Of a DNA stretch of 64,000 bases, positions 27,575 through 38,400 are shown one piece after another. The DNA comes from Roseiarcus sp963779095 (lineage in GTDB: Bacteria; Pseudomonadota; Alphaproteobacteria; Rhizobiales; Beijerinckiaceae): contig CAVZWU010000004.1 in assembly GCA_963779095.1 (NCBI GenBank), positions 1 to 64,000 on the forward strand, given 5' to 3'. The notes beneath the pieces are model-generated. The model searched no databases and was not told where the DNA came from. It worked only from the letters and a program-made list of their open reading frames with translations. How positions within the stretch are numbered: the first letter of the stretch is position 1; every line of letters begins with the position of its first letter. The position numbers were made by a program, and so were the translations under genes.

Positions 27575-28345
27575 TCACCGCCCCAGATAGACTTCGACGA
27601 CGCGCGGATCGGCGCTGACCTGATCAATCGTGCCTTCGGCGAGGACCGAACCCTCATGCAGGCAGGTAACCTTGACGCCCAGATCACGCACGAACGACAT
27701 GTCGTGCTCGACGACGATCACCGAATGATCGCGGGCGATGTCGCGCAGAAGATCCGCGGTCGCCGCCGTTTCACTGTCGGTCATACCGGCGACCGGCTCG
27801 TCGACCAAGAGGAGCTTCGGGTCCTGCGCCAGCAGCATGCCAATTTCCAGCCATTGCTTCTGTCCGTGCGACAATGATCCGGCGACGCGCGACCGATGAT
27901 CGCGAAGCCGGGTCGTCGCGAGGATGGCGTCGATCGTTCGCAACGTCCCTGGGTCTTCGCGACCGAACAGGGTCGCGCGCACGCTGCGCGGCGCCTTCGT
28001 CGCCAGCAGGAGGTTGTCCTCGACCGTGTGGTTCTCGAACACTGTCGGCTTCTGAAACTTGCGTCCGACGCCGAGCGTTGCAATCTCGGCTTCGTCAAGC
28101 TTGGTCAGGTCATGGCGCCCGTCGAACATCACCTCCCCTTCGTCGGGACGCGTCTTACCGGTGATGACGTCCATCATTGTCGTCTTGCCGGCGCCGTTGG
28201 GGCCGATGATGGCGCGCATCTCGCCGGGCAGAAGCACCAGTGACAGGCTGCGTAGCGCCTTGTAGCCGTCGAACGAGACGCTGACTCCGTCCAGATAGAG
28301 GAGCGACTGTGTAAGAGTTGGATTGGCCGTCTCGGCGAGGCTCAC
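27575..28345 (-). CDS. urtD: Urea ABC transporter ATPase UrtD
   Basis: 256 residues. Walker A GPNGAGKTTMMDVITGK near 48, the UrtD-typical segment ATLGVGRKFQKPTVFENHTV, signature SLSHGQKQWLEIGM and Walker B LLLVDEPVAGMTD. The start overlaps the end of urtC by four bases, indicating coupled translation. Partner of UrtE in the high-affinity urea importer. Confidence 0.92.
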   Translation of the reverse strand: MSLAETANPTLTQSLLYLDGVSVSFDGYKALRSLSLVLLPGEMRAIIGPNGAGKTTMMDVITGKTRPDEGEVMFDGRHDLTKLDEAEIATLGVGRKFQKPTVFENHTVEDNLLLATKAPRSVRATLFGREDPGTLRTIDAILATTRLRDHRSRVAGSLSHGQKQWLEIGMLLAQDPKLLLVDEPVAGMTDSETAATADLLRDIARDHSVIVVEHDMSFVRDLGVKVTCLHEGSVLAEGTIDQVSADPRVVEVYLGR

Positions 28346-29466
28346 GGCTCTGCGCCCTCCTCGACGGCGTCAACGGAGACGACCTCCCGCGGTTTCGGCT
28401 CGCTGCCTTTGAGCGCAAGGCCCAGCAGACCCTTCGGCAGAAACAGGGTCGTCAGGACGAACAGGAGGCCGAGGCCGTAGAGCCAATATTCGGGGAAGGC
28501 GCCGGTGAAATAGGTCTTGGCAAAGTTAACCGCAATCGCGCCGATCGCGGCGCCGATCAATGTCCCGCGGCCGCCGACCGCAACCCAGATCGCCGCCTCG
28601 ATAGAGTTCGCGGGCGCAAATTCGCTCGGATTGATGATGCCGACCTGCGGCACATAGAGCGCGCCGGCGATCCCGGCGATGACGGCCGACACGACGAAGA
28701 CGAACAGCTTGTAGTTCTCGACCCGGTAGCCGAGAAAGCGCATCCGGCTCTCCGCGTCGCGCACCGCGACCAGCGCTTTGCCGTATTTCGAGCCGATGAT
28801 GGCGCGCGACACCGCATAAGCGATGATGAGCGCGATGGCGCTGGCCGAGAACAGGGCGGCCTTGGTCGAGGCGGACTGACGCGAGAAGCCGAGCAGGTCC
28901 TTGAAGTCGGTCAACCCGTTGTTGCCGCCGAAGCCGAAATCGTTGCGAAAGAACTCCTTGAAAAGAGCGAACGTCATCGCCTGGGTGATGATCGAGAGAT
29001 AGACGCCGGTCACCCGCGAGCGGAACGCGAACCAACCGAAGGCGAGCGCGAGCAGGCCCGGGACCAGCACCACCATCGCCATCGCGTAAGGAAACCAGTT
29101 GAAGCCCCACCAGGCGACCGGCAATTCCTTCCAGTTCAGGAACACCATGAAATCCGGTAGGATCGGGTTGGCGTAGACGCCGCGCGTCCCGATCTGGCGC
29201 ATGAGATACATGCCCATCGCATAGCCGCCGAGGGCGAAAAACGCGGCGTGCCCCAGCGACAGAATCCCGCAATAACCCCAGACCAGATCAAGCGCGACCG
29301 CGAGGATCGCGTAGCAGAGATATTTGCCGAGCAACTGTACCACATAGGGCGGCAAATAGAGCGGCGAACTGGGCGAGACCGCAAGCGACAGCAACGGCAC
29401 GGCGAGGGCCGCCGCGATGAGGATCGCGACGAAGACGATTCCGAACTGGTCGAGCCGCGTGCTCAT
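28342..29466 (-). CDS. urtC: Urea ABC transporter permease UrtC
   Basis: 374 residues from ATG 29466, which overlaps the urtB stop (ATGA). LivM-type permease with about ten hydrophobic segments, the early signature VWGYCGILSLGHAAFFALGG, GFGGNNGLTDFKDLLGF and the EAA-like late segment VAVGGRGTLIGAAIGAIAVN. Family length is normal and the frame is open throughout. It forms the membrane channel with UrtB. Confidence 0.92.
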   Translation of the reverse strand: MSTRLDQFGIVFVAILIAAALAVPLLSLAVSPSSPLYLPPYVVQLLGKYLCYAILAVALDLVWGYCGILSLGHAAFFALGGYAMGMYLMRQIGTRGVYANPILPDFMVFLNWKELPVAWWGFNWFPYAMAMVVLVPGLLALAFGWFAFRSRVTGVYLSIITQAMTFALFKEFFRNDFGFGGNNGLTDFKDLLGFSRQSASTKAALFSASAIALIIAYAVSRAIIGSKYGKALVAVRDAESRMRFLGYRVENYKLFVFVVSAVIAGIAGALYVPQVGIINPSEFAPANSIEAAIWVAVGGRGTLIGAAIGAIAVNFAKTYFTGAFPEYWLYGLGLLFVLTTLFLPKGLLGLALKGSEPKPREVVSVDAVEEGAEP

Positions 29467-31090
29467 GCCTCCACCGCCCGGCCGCGCAGCGCGAAAAGGC
29501 CCCTCGGTCGTCTCTGGATGAAGAGAATGATGAAGATCAGGAGCACGATCTGGCCCTGGACGGCGCCGATCAATGGCTCGAGCAGCTTGTTGGCGAGCCC
29601 GATCAGAAGGGCGCCGAAGGCGGTGCCCCACAAGTTGCCGACCCCGCCGAACACAACGACCATAAAGCTGTCGATGATGTAGCCCTGGCCGAGGTTCGGC
29701 GAGACATTGTCGATCTGCGACAGCGCCACGCCCGCGATCCCCGCCACGCCGGATCCGAGCCCGAAGGCCAGCATGTCGATGCGCGCGGTCGAAATGCCCA
29801 TCGACGCCGCCATGCGCCGGTTCTGGGTCACCGCGCGCATCTGCAGGCCGAAGGGCGTCGCGCGCAAAACGAGCTGGAGCCCGATGAACACGACCGCCGA
29901 GAGGACGATGATCCAGAGGCGGTTGGTGGTGATCGATAGCCCGCCGATCTCGAAAGCGCCTGACATGAAAGGCGGATTGCTGACGAGGCGATTGTTCGCG
30001 CCGAAAATGCTGCGCACCAGTTGCTGCAGGATGAGGGAAACGCCCCAGGTCGCGAGCAGCGTCTCTCGAGCGGACGGGTGTAGAGAAAGCGGATCACCAG
30101 ACGCTCGATCGCGATGCCGACGGCGCCGGCGACGACAAACGCGAGCGGAATGGCGAAGGCGAGCGACCAGTTCTGCAACGAAGGCGGCAGCAGCGTCTGC
30201 ACGACATAGGTCGAATAGGCGCCGAGCATGACCATCTCGCCATGCGCCATGTTGATGACGCCCATGACGCCGAAGGTGATCGCCAGCCCTATAGCCGCCA
30301 GAAGCAGAACGGATGAGGCCGAAACGCCATACCAGAGGTTCTGCACGACGCTCCACAAAGCCAGGCGAGCATGGACGGCGCTCAAGGCGGATTGAGTGGC
30401 GCTTTTGACCGCTGGATCGGTCGCCCTCTGGGCGATCGAGTCGATGAGACTCTGCGCGTCCTGATCGCCGCGCGCCTTCAGCGTCGCGATCGCCGACAGA
30501 CGGTCGGGGACGGAGGCGCTGTCGCTGGTGGCGAAGATCGCCGCCTCCGCGAGCTTGAGAGCGGCGGCGACGCGCGGATCGCTTTCCTTCGCGAGCTGGG
30601 CCTGAAGGGTGGGCAGCGCCTTGGCGTCGCGGGTCGTGAACACGTCTTGCGCCGCCTTGAGGCGCTTCTCGGGATCGGAACTGGCGAGGGTGAGCGATCC
30701 CATCGCGCCCTGAACGGCGTTTCTCGAGCGCGTTGTTGACGCGGACCTTCTTGAACGCTTCCGTCTCGACGCCTTCGACCGGCGCGCCGGTCTTGGCGTT
30801 GAGGATGCGCGCCGGCGGTCGTCTTGTAGGCGACGAGATGATCGGCGGGATCGATGAGGAGGCGATTGTCGCCGAGCGCGTCCAGAATCGCGGCCGCCTG
30901 CGGCGGCGCCTCGGCCGCCAATTCGCTGACCGCCTTCTCGCTCTGGGGAAACTTGTCAGCGAGGAATTGAGCCAGGGTGTCGTCGAGCGCATCGGCGCGA
31001 GCCGCCGCGGCCGAGGGCGAGCAGCACGCCGGCGACGCCAAGCGCGCGGAGAACGCGAGAGGCGTGACAAAAGGCGCTTGAAAGCGGCAT
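29463..31090 (-). CDS. urtB: Urea ABC transporter permease UrtB, multiple frame breaks
   Basis: About 540 residues when bridged, normal for UrtB with its extra N-terminal domain. Signal-like start at 31090 (ATG 31099 is an alternative), then breaks near 31020, 30815, 30720 and 30065. Successive pieces read DALDDTLAQFLADKFPQSEK, ILNAKTGAPVEGVETEAF, LASSDPEKRLKAAQDVFTT with the first permease helices (ITFGVMGVINMAHGEMVMLG), and finally ETLLATWGVSLILQQLVRSI to the stop. The order and motifs are exactly those of UrtB, so four independent disabling mutations are unlikely and sequence error is the better explanation. Confidence 0.85.
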
Positions 31091-31205
31091 AACCACCATT
31101 TCGGTTAACCGGCCCAAATCCGACGTCGTCTCGTGACGTCGTCCGGGCTTTCGAGGAAGGCCCCTCACCCTCGGGAGGAGGAGGGGAGGGGCTCCGGGAA
31201 CAACG

Positions 31206-32580
31206 TCAGCCGCCGCACTTGCCGGTTTTGACGTTGAAATTGCCGCACGACATCGGCGGGCGCCAATCGGCGATCAGATCGCTCGAACCCTCAAGGTAGG
31301 GCGACCATTCCTGCGCGACCAGCGCTCCAGGCGTCTGCCAGACCGTGTTGAGCTGTCCGTCGGCCTGGATCTCGCCGATATAGACGGGCTTGGTGATGTG
31401 GTGGTTGGGCATCATGGTCGAAAGGCCGCCGGTGAGATTGGGCACCGCGACGCCGATCATCGCCGGGATCACCTTGTCCGGCTCGAAGCTTTGCGCCTTC
31501 TCCACGCCCTTCACCCACATGTTGAAGCCGATGTAGTGGGCCTCCATGGGGTCGTTGGTGGTCCGCTTCGGCTTCTTCGTGAAATCATGCCATTTGGCGA
31601 TGAACTCCTTGTTCGCGGGCGTTTCGATCGACTCGAAATAGTTCCACGCGGCGAGATGGCCGACGAGCGGCTTGGTGTCGAGGCCGGCGAGCTCCTCCTC
31701 GCCGACCGAGAAGGCGACGACCGGGATGTCGGTCGCCTTAATGCCCTGGTTGCCGAGCTCCTTGTAGAACGGCACGTTGGCGTCGCCGTTGATCGTCGAG
31801 ACGACCGCCGTCTTCTTGCCGGCTGAGCCGAAAGCCTTGATCTTCGACACTTCGGTCTGCCAGTCGGAGAAGCCGAACGGCGTGTAATTGATCATGACGT
31901 CTTCGTCGGCTACGCCTTTCAGTTTGAGATAGGCGGCGAGGATCTTGTTGGTCGTGCGCGGATAGACGTAGTCGGTGCCTTCGAGAACCCAGCGTTTGAC
32001 CGCGCCGCCGTCGTCGCTCATCAGATAGTCGACTGCGGGAATCGCCTGCTGGTTCGGCGCCGCGCCGGTATAGAACACATTGCGTTCCGATTCCTCGCCC
32101 TCGTACTGGACGGGATAGAACAGCATGTTGTTGAGCTCCTTGAACACCGGCAGCACCGACTTGCGCGACACCGAGGTCCAGCAGCCGAAGACGACGGAAA
32201 CCTTGTCCTTTTCGATGAGCTCCTTGGCCTTTTCTGCGAACAGCGGCCAGTTCGACGCCGGGTCGACGACCACCGCCTCGAGCTTCCTGCCGAGCACGCC
32301 GCCCTTCTTGTTCTGCTCGTCGATCAGCATCAGCATCACGTCTTTGAGCGTGGTCTCGCTGATCGCCATAGTGCCGGACAGCGAATGGAGAATGCCGATC
32401 TTGACCGGTTCGCCCGTCGCCGCCATCGCGGAAGTGGAGCCCATCGCAAGCGCGCCCCCCAGCGCAGTCGCCCCCCCCCCCAGAGCCGCCGCCTTCCAGC
32501 GCAGGCGCTCCCCCGAGCGCAGTCGCCCCTCCCAGGGCTGCGCCGGACGCGTAAAGAAAAGTCCGTCTCGTCAACGACAT
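31206..32580 (-). CDS. urtA: Urea ABC transporter binding protein UrtA, frame broken
   Basis: About 455 residues. The N-terminus at 32580 reads MSLTRRTFLYASGAALGG, a Tat-like or lipoprotein-like export signal. A run of 11 C (32471-32481) then disturbs the frame; the mature protein continues from about 32440 (VKIGILHSLSGTMAISE, ASNWPLFAEKAKELI) to a Cys-containing C-terminus (SCGNFNVKTGKCGG), typical of UrtA. It captures urea or short amides in the periplasm. The signal region also has repeated GCGCAGTCGCCCC units, making it prone to slippage. First gene of urtABCDE. Confidence 0.88.
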
Positions 32581-33552
32581 TGTGTTCGCCTCGTCGCTTG
32601 CGCCCCTTGAGAGGGCGGGATCCCGACCCCTCCCTCGGGGCCTGAGCCAACTTCGCAACGAGCGTGCCAGAGAATCTCCAATGATTCGTGGGATAGGCGC
32701 GCCCGCAAATCGAGCGGGGCGCCGAAGATTTGTTCACCAGCCGAGGAAGCGCCCTTAGGGCTCCTCGGCCCAAGAGCCAACGTCCGGCTCGGTTTTCGCC
32801 ACCGTGGGCGCGGTCGGATCGCGCTCGATCTTGACCCTGAGCTGAGCTGGCCGATGAAGACCCTGAGGTACTGGGTGTCCTCGTGATGCGCCGGACCCAG
32901 ATTGAGACCAGAATCTGGCGATGGGTCAGCACCTGCGGGCGTTGCGAGAGAGGACAGCGAGCAGGATCCGCGATGGAAACCAGATCGCAGTGACCTTGAG
33001 CCCGCCCGCCTTGATCCGCGACATATCGAGCAGATGCCGTCGCGAGAGCCGCCCTGTCTGCTCTTCAATCGATGACAAGAGTTCGATCCGTTCGGCGGCT
33101 CATTTTTGTCGCCAAGCTGGGCGCGGCGAGGTCGCCGCGCCAGCTATCGAGGACAAGTGCACAATCGTGGGAGGGCGGAGTTGAGCAGCGCATCTCGCAC
33201 CTTCTCGTTTTCCCAGAGCGGCGATTGCGCGCCGGCACGGGCTTGCGCTGGACGGCGCGCGAGGCCAGGTTGCAGCCGAGCCGAAAGGGCAATCGCCTGC
33301 TCATCGCGAGCGCGTGACCGTTTGCGTTCACCCAAAACATCATATATTCTACGTGTATTAGCCCGCCGCGGCCCCACACATTCGTCGATGCGAACACCCG
33401 GAAAGATGTGCTAGCAGGGTTGAATGCGCATGACAGGCATAGGGACGGCGGGCATGGCGGTTTGCGGCTCGCCGGGCGCCAGAGGATTGGTCACGCCCTC
33501 GCGATAGCCCCACGCCCGGGCTTCGACCGCTTGTAAGTCAGGAGAAATAGCC
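32581..33552. other. Long intergenic region upstream of urtA
   Basis: About 970 bases without a convincing gene. Open stretches on both strands lack motifs and ribosome binding sites; the minus-strand stretch around 32650-32800 has some coding-like composition (LDLRARLSHESLEILWHARC) and could be a decayed gene. The region should contain the urtA promoter, often under nitrogen control, but I could not identify an NtrC or sigma-54 site. Confidence 0.4.
33115..33145. other. Strong GC hairpin
   Basis: GGCGCGGCGA and TCGCCGCGCC pair perfectly around a GG centre, and flanking AGCT arms extend the stem with one bulged G. There is no adjoining T-run in either direction, so it is not a classical terminator. 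It may be an RNA structural element or a small repeat. Confidence 0.4.
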
Positions 33553-34536
33553 TTGCTGCATATAACGCCAACTTCTCGGCGCCGGTGGCGCATCGCTGTG
33601 CTCGCGTGCGTGTTGCCGGCGGCGATGCTGCTCAGCGGATGCGGCAAGAAGCAGGAGACGCAGGCCGTGGTCGGGCAAGTGATTGCTCATGTCGGCCCGG
33701 ACGACATCACCCAGCAGGAGCTGGACAACGAGCTACGCCTCGCTAACGTGCCCGCTGACAAGCGCACCGACGCAATCGTCAAAGGAGCGCTGACGCGCAT
33801 CGTCGAACGCAAGTATCTGGTGCAGCAGGCGCTCGCCGCGAAGCTCGATCGCGAGCCGACCGTGCATCTCGATCTCCTGCGCGCGCGAGAGCAAATTCTC
33901 GCCGGCGCTTTCGTTCAACGCGATCTGTCAGCCAAGATGAGCGCGGTCTCCAAAAACGAAATCGACAGCTACATCCAAGGCCATCCCAAGCAGTTCGAGC
34001 AGCGGGAGCTGTTCCAGGTCGACCAGATTTCCTTCCCGACGCCGAAGGACGTGGAGGCCCTCGCCGCGGCAACGAAGGATTTCAAGACGCTCGAACAGGT
34101 CGAGGCGAAGCTGAACGAAATGCACATCAAATTCAGCCGCGGCGACGCAACCCTGGACAGCGCCACGATGCCCCCCGAGATGCTGAAAGTGCTGGACGCC
34201 AGGAAGCCGGACGACATTTACTTCATACGTTCGCGTGGAGGCGCCAGCTTTTTCAAAGTGACGTCAGTGGATCAGAAGCCGTTGACCGGGGACCAGGCCG
34301 ATAACTTCGCAAGGCGCGAGGTGCGGGTCGACATCGGGAGAAAGGGCGCGGAAGAAATTACCAAGGCTGCGTTGGCGGACACCAAGTTCGAAGGGGACTA
34401 CGCCCGGATCATGACGACTGCCACGCCGAGCGCACCCACCCCGGCGCCAGCGACTGAGGGCGCAACGCCGCCCGGCGAGACGCCGACGACGGAGACTCCC
34501 CCTGGCGAAAGCCCGAAAGAAGAGCAGAAGCACTAA
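33553..34536 (+). CDS. EpsD-like lipoprotein peptidyl-prolyl isomerase
   Basis: 327 residues, TTG start with AGGAGA 8 bases upstream. A lipoprotein signal ends in LLSGCGKK (lipobox Cys near 31). The body resembles SurA/PrsA-like chaperones of the EpsD type (ITQQELDNELRLANVPADK, VERKYLVQQALAAKLDREP), with a parvulin-like section (FQVDQISFPTPKDVEALAAA, KPDDIYFIRSRGG). The C-terminal ~45 residues are a Pro/Thr/Glu tail. It probably assists folding of exported or polysaccharide-secretion proteins in the periplasm; no exopolysaccharide genes are next to it. Confidence 0.75.
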   Translation: MLHITPTSRRRWRIAVLACVLPAAMLLSGCGKKQETQAVVGQVIAHVGPDDITQQELDNELRLANVPADKRTDAIVKGALTRIVERKYLVQQALAAKLDREPTVHLDLLRAREQILAGAFVQRDLSAKMSAVSKNEIDSYIQGHPKQFEQRELFQVDQISFPTPKDVEALAAATKDFKTLEQVEAKLNEMHIKFSRGDATLDSATMPPEMLKVLDARKPDDIYFIRSRGGASFFKVTSVDQKPLTGDQADNFARREVRVDIGRKGAEEITKAALADTKFEGDYARIMTTATPSAPTPAPATEGATPPGETPTTETPPGESPKEEQKH

Positions 34537-35094
34537 TCGCTCGGGCTGTCGCTATCGCCGAATGTCAGCCCGGGCCGCGTTCCGGTCGACGTGGCCCGAA
34601 AGCCGGATTCAACCCGCAAGGGCGTGTGAAGAATCGTCTCCTGCTGTCGTCCGGCACCCGGTCCGTCTAATCGGCAACTCGCGCTGGAGCGCGGCCCGCG
34701 AAAAAGCGCGCGAAATCAAAGCGAAATAGAGCGCGCGCGAGTCGACCGGATCGCCCAGCGCTCTACGATGTCCCGGCCGAAGCCCGCAAAGGGCGCTTTC
34801 CTGGCGACGCGGCCCCACAACCTCGCTTAAACTTCGTTACCCCAGCGAACGTCTCGATTCCCAGACATTTCACTTTCTCACGCGTCGGGCGCCGCCTCGC
34901 GCTGTCCTCCCGGCGTCCGAGGCTGTCCCGCAGCGAGGCTCGCGTCGCTCTCCGATTGGATAAATTCGCAACTCGCAAACTATAAGTTGGGTAGACAATA
35001 TTGTTCATTGAAAGCGTGGAGGCCGCATGGTAGCCACCCCCGGAGTGTACTAGTATTATACACATTAAGATCGTCTAGACAACAGTAGGCCCCG
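34537..35094. other. Intergenic, no gene recognised
   Basis: About 560 bases. The first half is GC-rich with an imperfect stem (GGGCCGCGT paired with ACGTGGCCC near 34571-34600) but no T-run. The last 100 bases before 35095 turn AT-rich, with TATTATAC near 35052-35059, a plausible -10 region for the beta-helix gene. Confidence 0.4.
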
Positions 35095-36691
35095 ATGAAG
35101 ACGCTTAGTTACGCTACAATTCTACTGTTCTGCAGCGCTTTTCCTGTACACGCGGCCAATGTTTATACCGGATGCGCCGTCCCGCCATCGACCTTCGGAC
35201 ATGTCTGGTACTTTGATCCGGTCCACGGAAAGACGAAGGCGGCCGGCGGCAACGGCTCGCAGGCTGCACCATGGAACAACCTCGAGGCGCTGATTAAAGT
35301 TGAGACTGGCTACTCTTACCCTCTTCTGACAACCGCCCCCTATCGTCAGGTTCCGGTCCCCGGACAACCTGCGGTCGAACAAGACCGGTCCACAAGCAGG
35401 CCCGATCGCGCCCGGCGATGAAATCCTGCTCATGAGCGGAAACTACGGCGACGTCTTGATCGGCGGTTTTTCTCCGGAGATTTCGAACTCCGATTTTGTG
35501 ACGATCGCAGCCGCGCCGGGGCAGACGCCCGTCTTGACATCGCTTTTCATCGGCGAAACCAACAGATGGGTGTTCAACGGACTCAAGGTGCAAAGCCTCC
35601 AATCCGCCGCCCTCAGCGGCGACGCCCTGGTCCAGATCAAGGATGGCGGCGCGACGCTTCCGACGTCCGACATTGTGCTCGAGAATATGACCATCTCATC
35701 CCAGGACAACGCCGAGTCCTGGAGCAAAGCCCAATGGGTCGCGAACGCGCGCAACGGGTTCTCCGCCCTAAGCACGCCCCCCGGCACGAATACAAAGTGC
35801 GTTTCGCTCACCGGGTCGCATATCAGCAATGTCAGGTTCGGCGCTTCGCTCTCGGCCAGCCAACTCGTCTTCTCAAACAATCAGATCGACCATTTTGGCG
35901 ACGACGGAATTGATTTCGCGGCAAGCAATCTCGCCATCACCAAGAATGACATCCACGACAATCTGGACATCGGCGACGGCAATCATGAAGACGCCATGCA
36001 GGGCCAGATCGGCGTCCTGGCGCCAGGGGCCGCCGTGAACTATTTCAAGAACATCCTGATCGACAGCAATTTGGTCATCCGGCAGTCGGATCCGGAGCTT
36101 TCGTTTCCGACTGGTCTGCAAGGCATCGACGCCTTCGACTCGGACTGGACGAATGTCACCGTGACGAACAATGTGGTGATCACGAGCGCCTGCTGGGGAA
36201 TAGCCTTCTCGAGCATCCATAACGGCCTGATCGCCAACAATACGGTGGTCTCGGACGATCTCCCGTCGCCCGGTTGCGCCGCCACCGTTTCGGTCGGCGA
36301 CAAAACGCACGAAGGCGCCTCCAGCAACAACACCGCGGTGCGAAACAATCTCACGAGCCGCCTCTCAGTCTACAATCTCGATAGCGGCGTTGAAGCGGAT
36401 CACAATGTTGTCATGTTGGGCATAAGTCCCGGGATTATCTGGTATGCGAATGGCGTACCCCAGTATATCGGTCAACCGGGGACGTATGCGAACGGCAACA
36501 TCATCGATTCCGCCGGGTCGAAGGGCGAATTCGCCAACTTCAATCCGGCGACTCTGACTTATGATGTGCTGCTCAAGTCAACCGGGCAGGCGATCGGCGC
36601 AGGAACTGCGACGGGCGCGCCGACCTTCGACATCATCGGCGTCGCCCGCAGCGCCCCCTTCGCCGTCGGGGCTTATGCGTACCCGATGTGA
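35095..36691 (+). CDS. Secreted right-handed beta-helix protein, frame broken
   Basis: About 530 residues. The signal peptide (MKTLSYATILLFCSAFPVHA, cleaved near 20) leads into WYFDPVHGKTKAAGGNGSQA, the opening of pectate-lyase-like beta-helix proteins. The frame shifts by one near 35385; the second part continues GPIAPGDEILLMSGNYGDV, then repeated coils of the parallel beta-helix type (SNNQIDHFGDDGIDFAASNL, ITKNDIHDNLDIGDGNHEDA, VTVTNNVVITSACWGIAFSS). Such proteins bind or cleave polysaccharides; a catalytic set cannot be assigned. Isolated from other sugar-degrading genes. Confidence 0.75.
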
Positions 36692-37045
36692 ACGAAAACC
36701 GATTAGCGAAGAAGGCACAGTCGGCGCCGCTTGAACGTGACAGCAACGTTTCGCGATAAGCTGGCGCGCTCACAGATTGCCCGCGCCAAGCAGCGTCGTG
36801 TTCCTCGTGACAGCGATCTTGAGGCGCGCAATATAGGGTCTCATCCCCGTTGCAGAAAAAATGAGGTCAAGCTACTGAAAAGCTTGATTCGCGCTCACAA
36901 TCGTACACACTGAACGGCCAAATCTCGAGTTCGATCGCCAAAACGGCGGTAGAAGCCGGCGCGTGGCCTTGCGCCGGCGAGCCCTCGAACAATGTAACTG
37001 GCTGGCCGAGAGGCCGTCCGTCCCAGCAAATGGAATTCCCCGCAA
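36692..37045. other. Intergenic, no gene recognised
   Basis: About 350 bases between the beta-helix gene and hpnM. Short open stretches only, none convincing. No clear terminator or promoter seen. Confidence 0.35.
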
Positions 37046-37677
37046 ATGAATCGCTTCGCACTTCGCCTGAGCCTGATCGACGCCCTGGATCGCGGCCATG
37101 GTCGCCCTTCTCTCGCTGGCGCGTGATCCCGTCGCCGGCTGAGGCGGAAAGCGCCGCCGCCCGGCGCATCGAGGCCTATTATCAGCAGCTGATGCCGACG
37201 CTCCGGGCGGCGGGCCAGCTCAGCGTGCGCGAACGCGACCGCCGCTTCGCGCCCGCCATCACCTCCGCCTTCGACATTGGAACCATGACGAGGCTGGCGA
37301 CGGGGCCCGCCTGGAGCAAGTTCTCGGGCGCCCAGCAGGCCGCGGTTCGCGAAGCCTTCGCCCGTTTCCTCGTCGCCGAATACGCCCATCAGGTGACCGA
37401 CTATTCGGGCGAGAGCTTCGTCGTCGATCCGCAGACGAGCCCCGCCTCGGGCGGCGGCGAAATCGTCAGGACCAAACTTCTCCAGCCTGGCGGCCGGACG
37501 GTGCAGATCAACTATCTCGTTCGCGGCGGCCGCGTGATCGACGTCTATCTCAATGGCACGATCAGCGATCTGGCGACGCGGCGCGACGAATTCGCCTCGA
37601 TCCTCGCCGGCGGCGGCGGCGCCGACGCCCTGGTCAAGACCTTGCGCGAACGGACTGCGAGCCTGCTCGCGGGCTAG
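37046..37677 (+). CDS. hpnM: Hopanoid-associated MlaC-like protein HpnM, frame broken in signal
   Basis: About 210 residues. From ATG 37046 the signal begins MNRFALRLSLI; after a break near 37107 it continues MVALLSLARDPVA, and an extra G near 37137 joins it to EAESAAARRIEAYYQQLMPT. The mature part is MlaC/Ttg2D-like (FDIGTMTRLATGPAWSKFSG, AFARFLVAEYAHQVTDYSGE, VQINYLVRGGRVIDVYLNG). HpnM proteins are predicted periplasmic lipid carriers encoded with hopanoid genes, acting in trafficking of hopanoids to the outer membrane. It is 26 bases upstream of hpnG. Confidence 0.85.
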
Positions 37678-37703
37678 ACGGTCGGCCCGAGCGACGCGCC
37701 GCC

Positions 37704-38400
37704 TTGCCGCCGTCCGCAAACGTCCTGATCGTCTGCGGACTGAAGCGCGAGGCGGCGATCCTGGCCGGACCAGGGCGCACGACGCTCTGTGGCGACGCGC
37801 CAACTTTGCGCGCCGGGCTTGCGGAAGCGGCGAGTCTCAGGCCCTCGCTCGTGGTCAGTTGGGGCCTGTGCGGCGGGCTCGATCCGCGGCTTCGTCCCGG
37901 CGATCTCATTCTCGGCGCGGAAGTCGTCTCGAATGACGGGCGCCGTCAGAACCGACGAGGCCGTCACGTCGTCGCTTGCGCGAGCGCCTCCTCGCGGCGG
38001 GAACGCGCGTCGTCATCGAACGTGTGGCGGCCGCCGACGCTCCGGTCCTGACCGCCGCCGCCAAGGCGGACCTGCGCCGCGCGAGCGGGGCGGCGGCGGT
38101 CGACATGGAAAGCCTGATCGCCGGCCAATACGCGCTCAAACAGCGGATCCCGTTCGCGATTTTGCGCGCGGTCGCCGACCCCGCCGAACGCGACTTGCCG
38201 CCGCTCGTGTTGAAAGCCGTGGATTCCGACGGCGGGATCGACGTCAGAGCCGTCATTCGGAGAGCTTGTCCGCTCTCCGGGCCAGCTCGCCGGGCTTGCG
38301 CGCGGCCGCGCTCGACAGCAGGGCCGCGTTCCGGGCGCTAAATCGTTGCCGTAGCCTTCTTCCTGGCCTTTTCCTCGGCCTCGGCCCGGCGGATGTCTGA
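37704..38400 (+). CDS. hpnG: Adenosylhopane nucleosidase HpnG, frame broken
   Basis: About 230 residues when bridged. TTG start; nucleoside-phosphorylase fold beginning VLIVCGLKREAAILAGPG, then LVVSWGLCGGLDPRLRPGDL. The frame shifts near 37938 and 37975 and continues RERLLAAGTRVVIERVAAAD and the active-site region AAAVDMESLIAGQYALKQ. More breaks near 38265-38320 lead to ALDSRAAFRALNRC and a stop at 38400, overlapping the 3' end of hpnH; a stop at 38341 is the alternative. HpnG removes adenine from adenosylhopane to give ribosylhopane. It works just after HpnH, which lies beside it. Confidence 0.8.

Noticed and set aside
26875..32580. Urease operon linked to the urea transporter
   Set aside because: No ure genes are found on either side of urtABCDE in this window.
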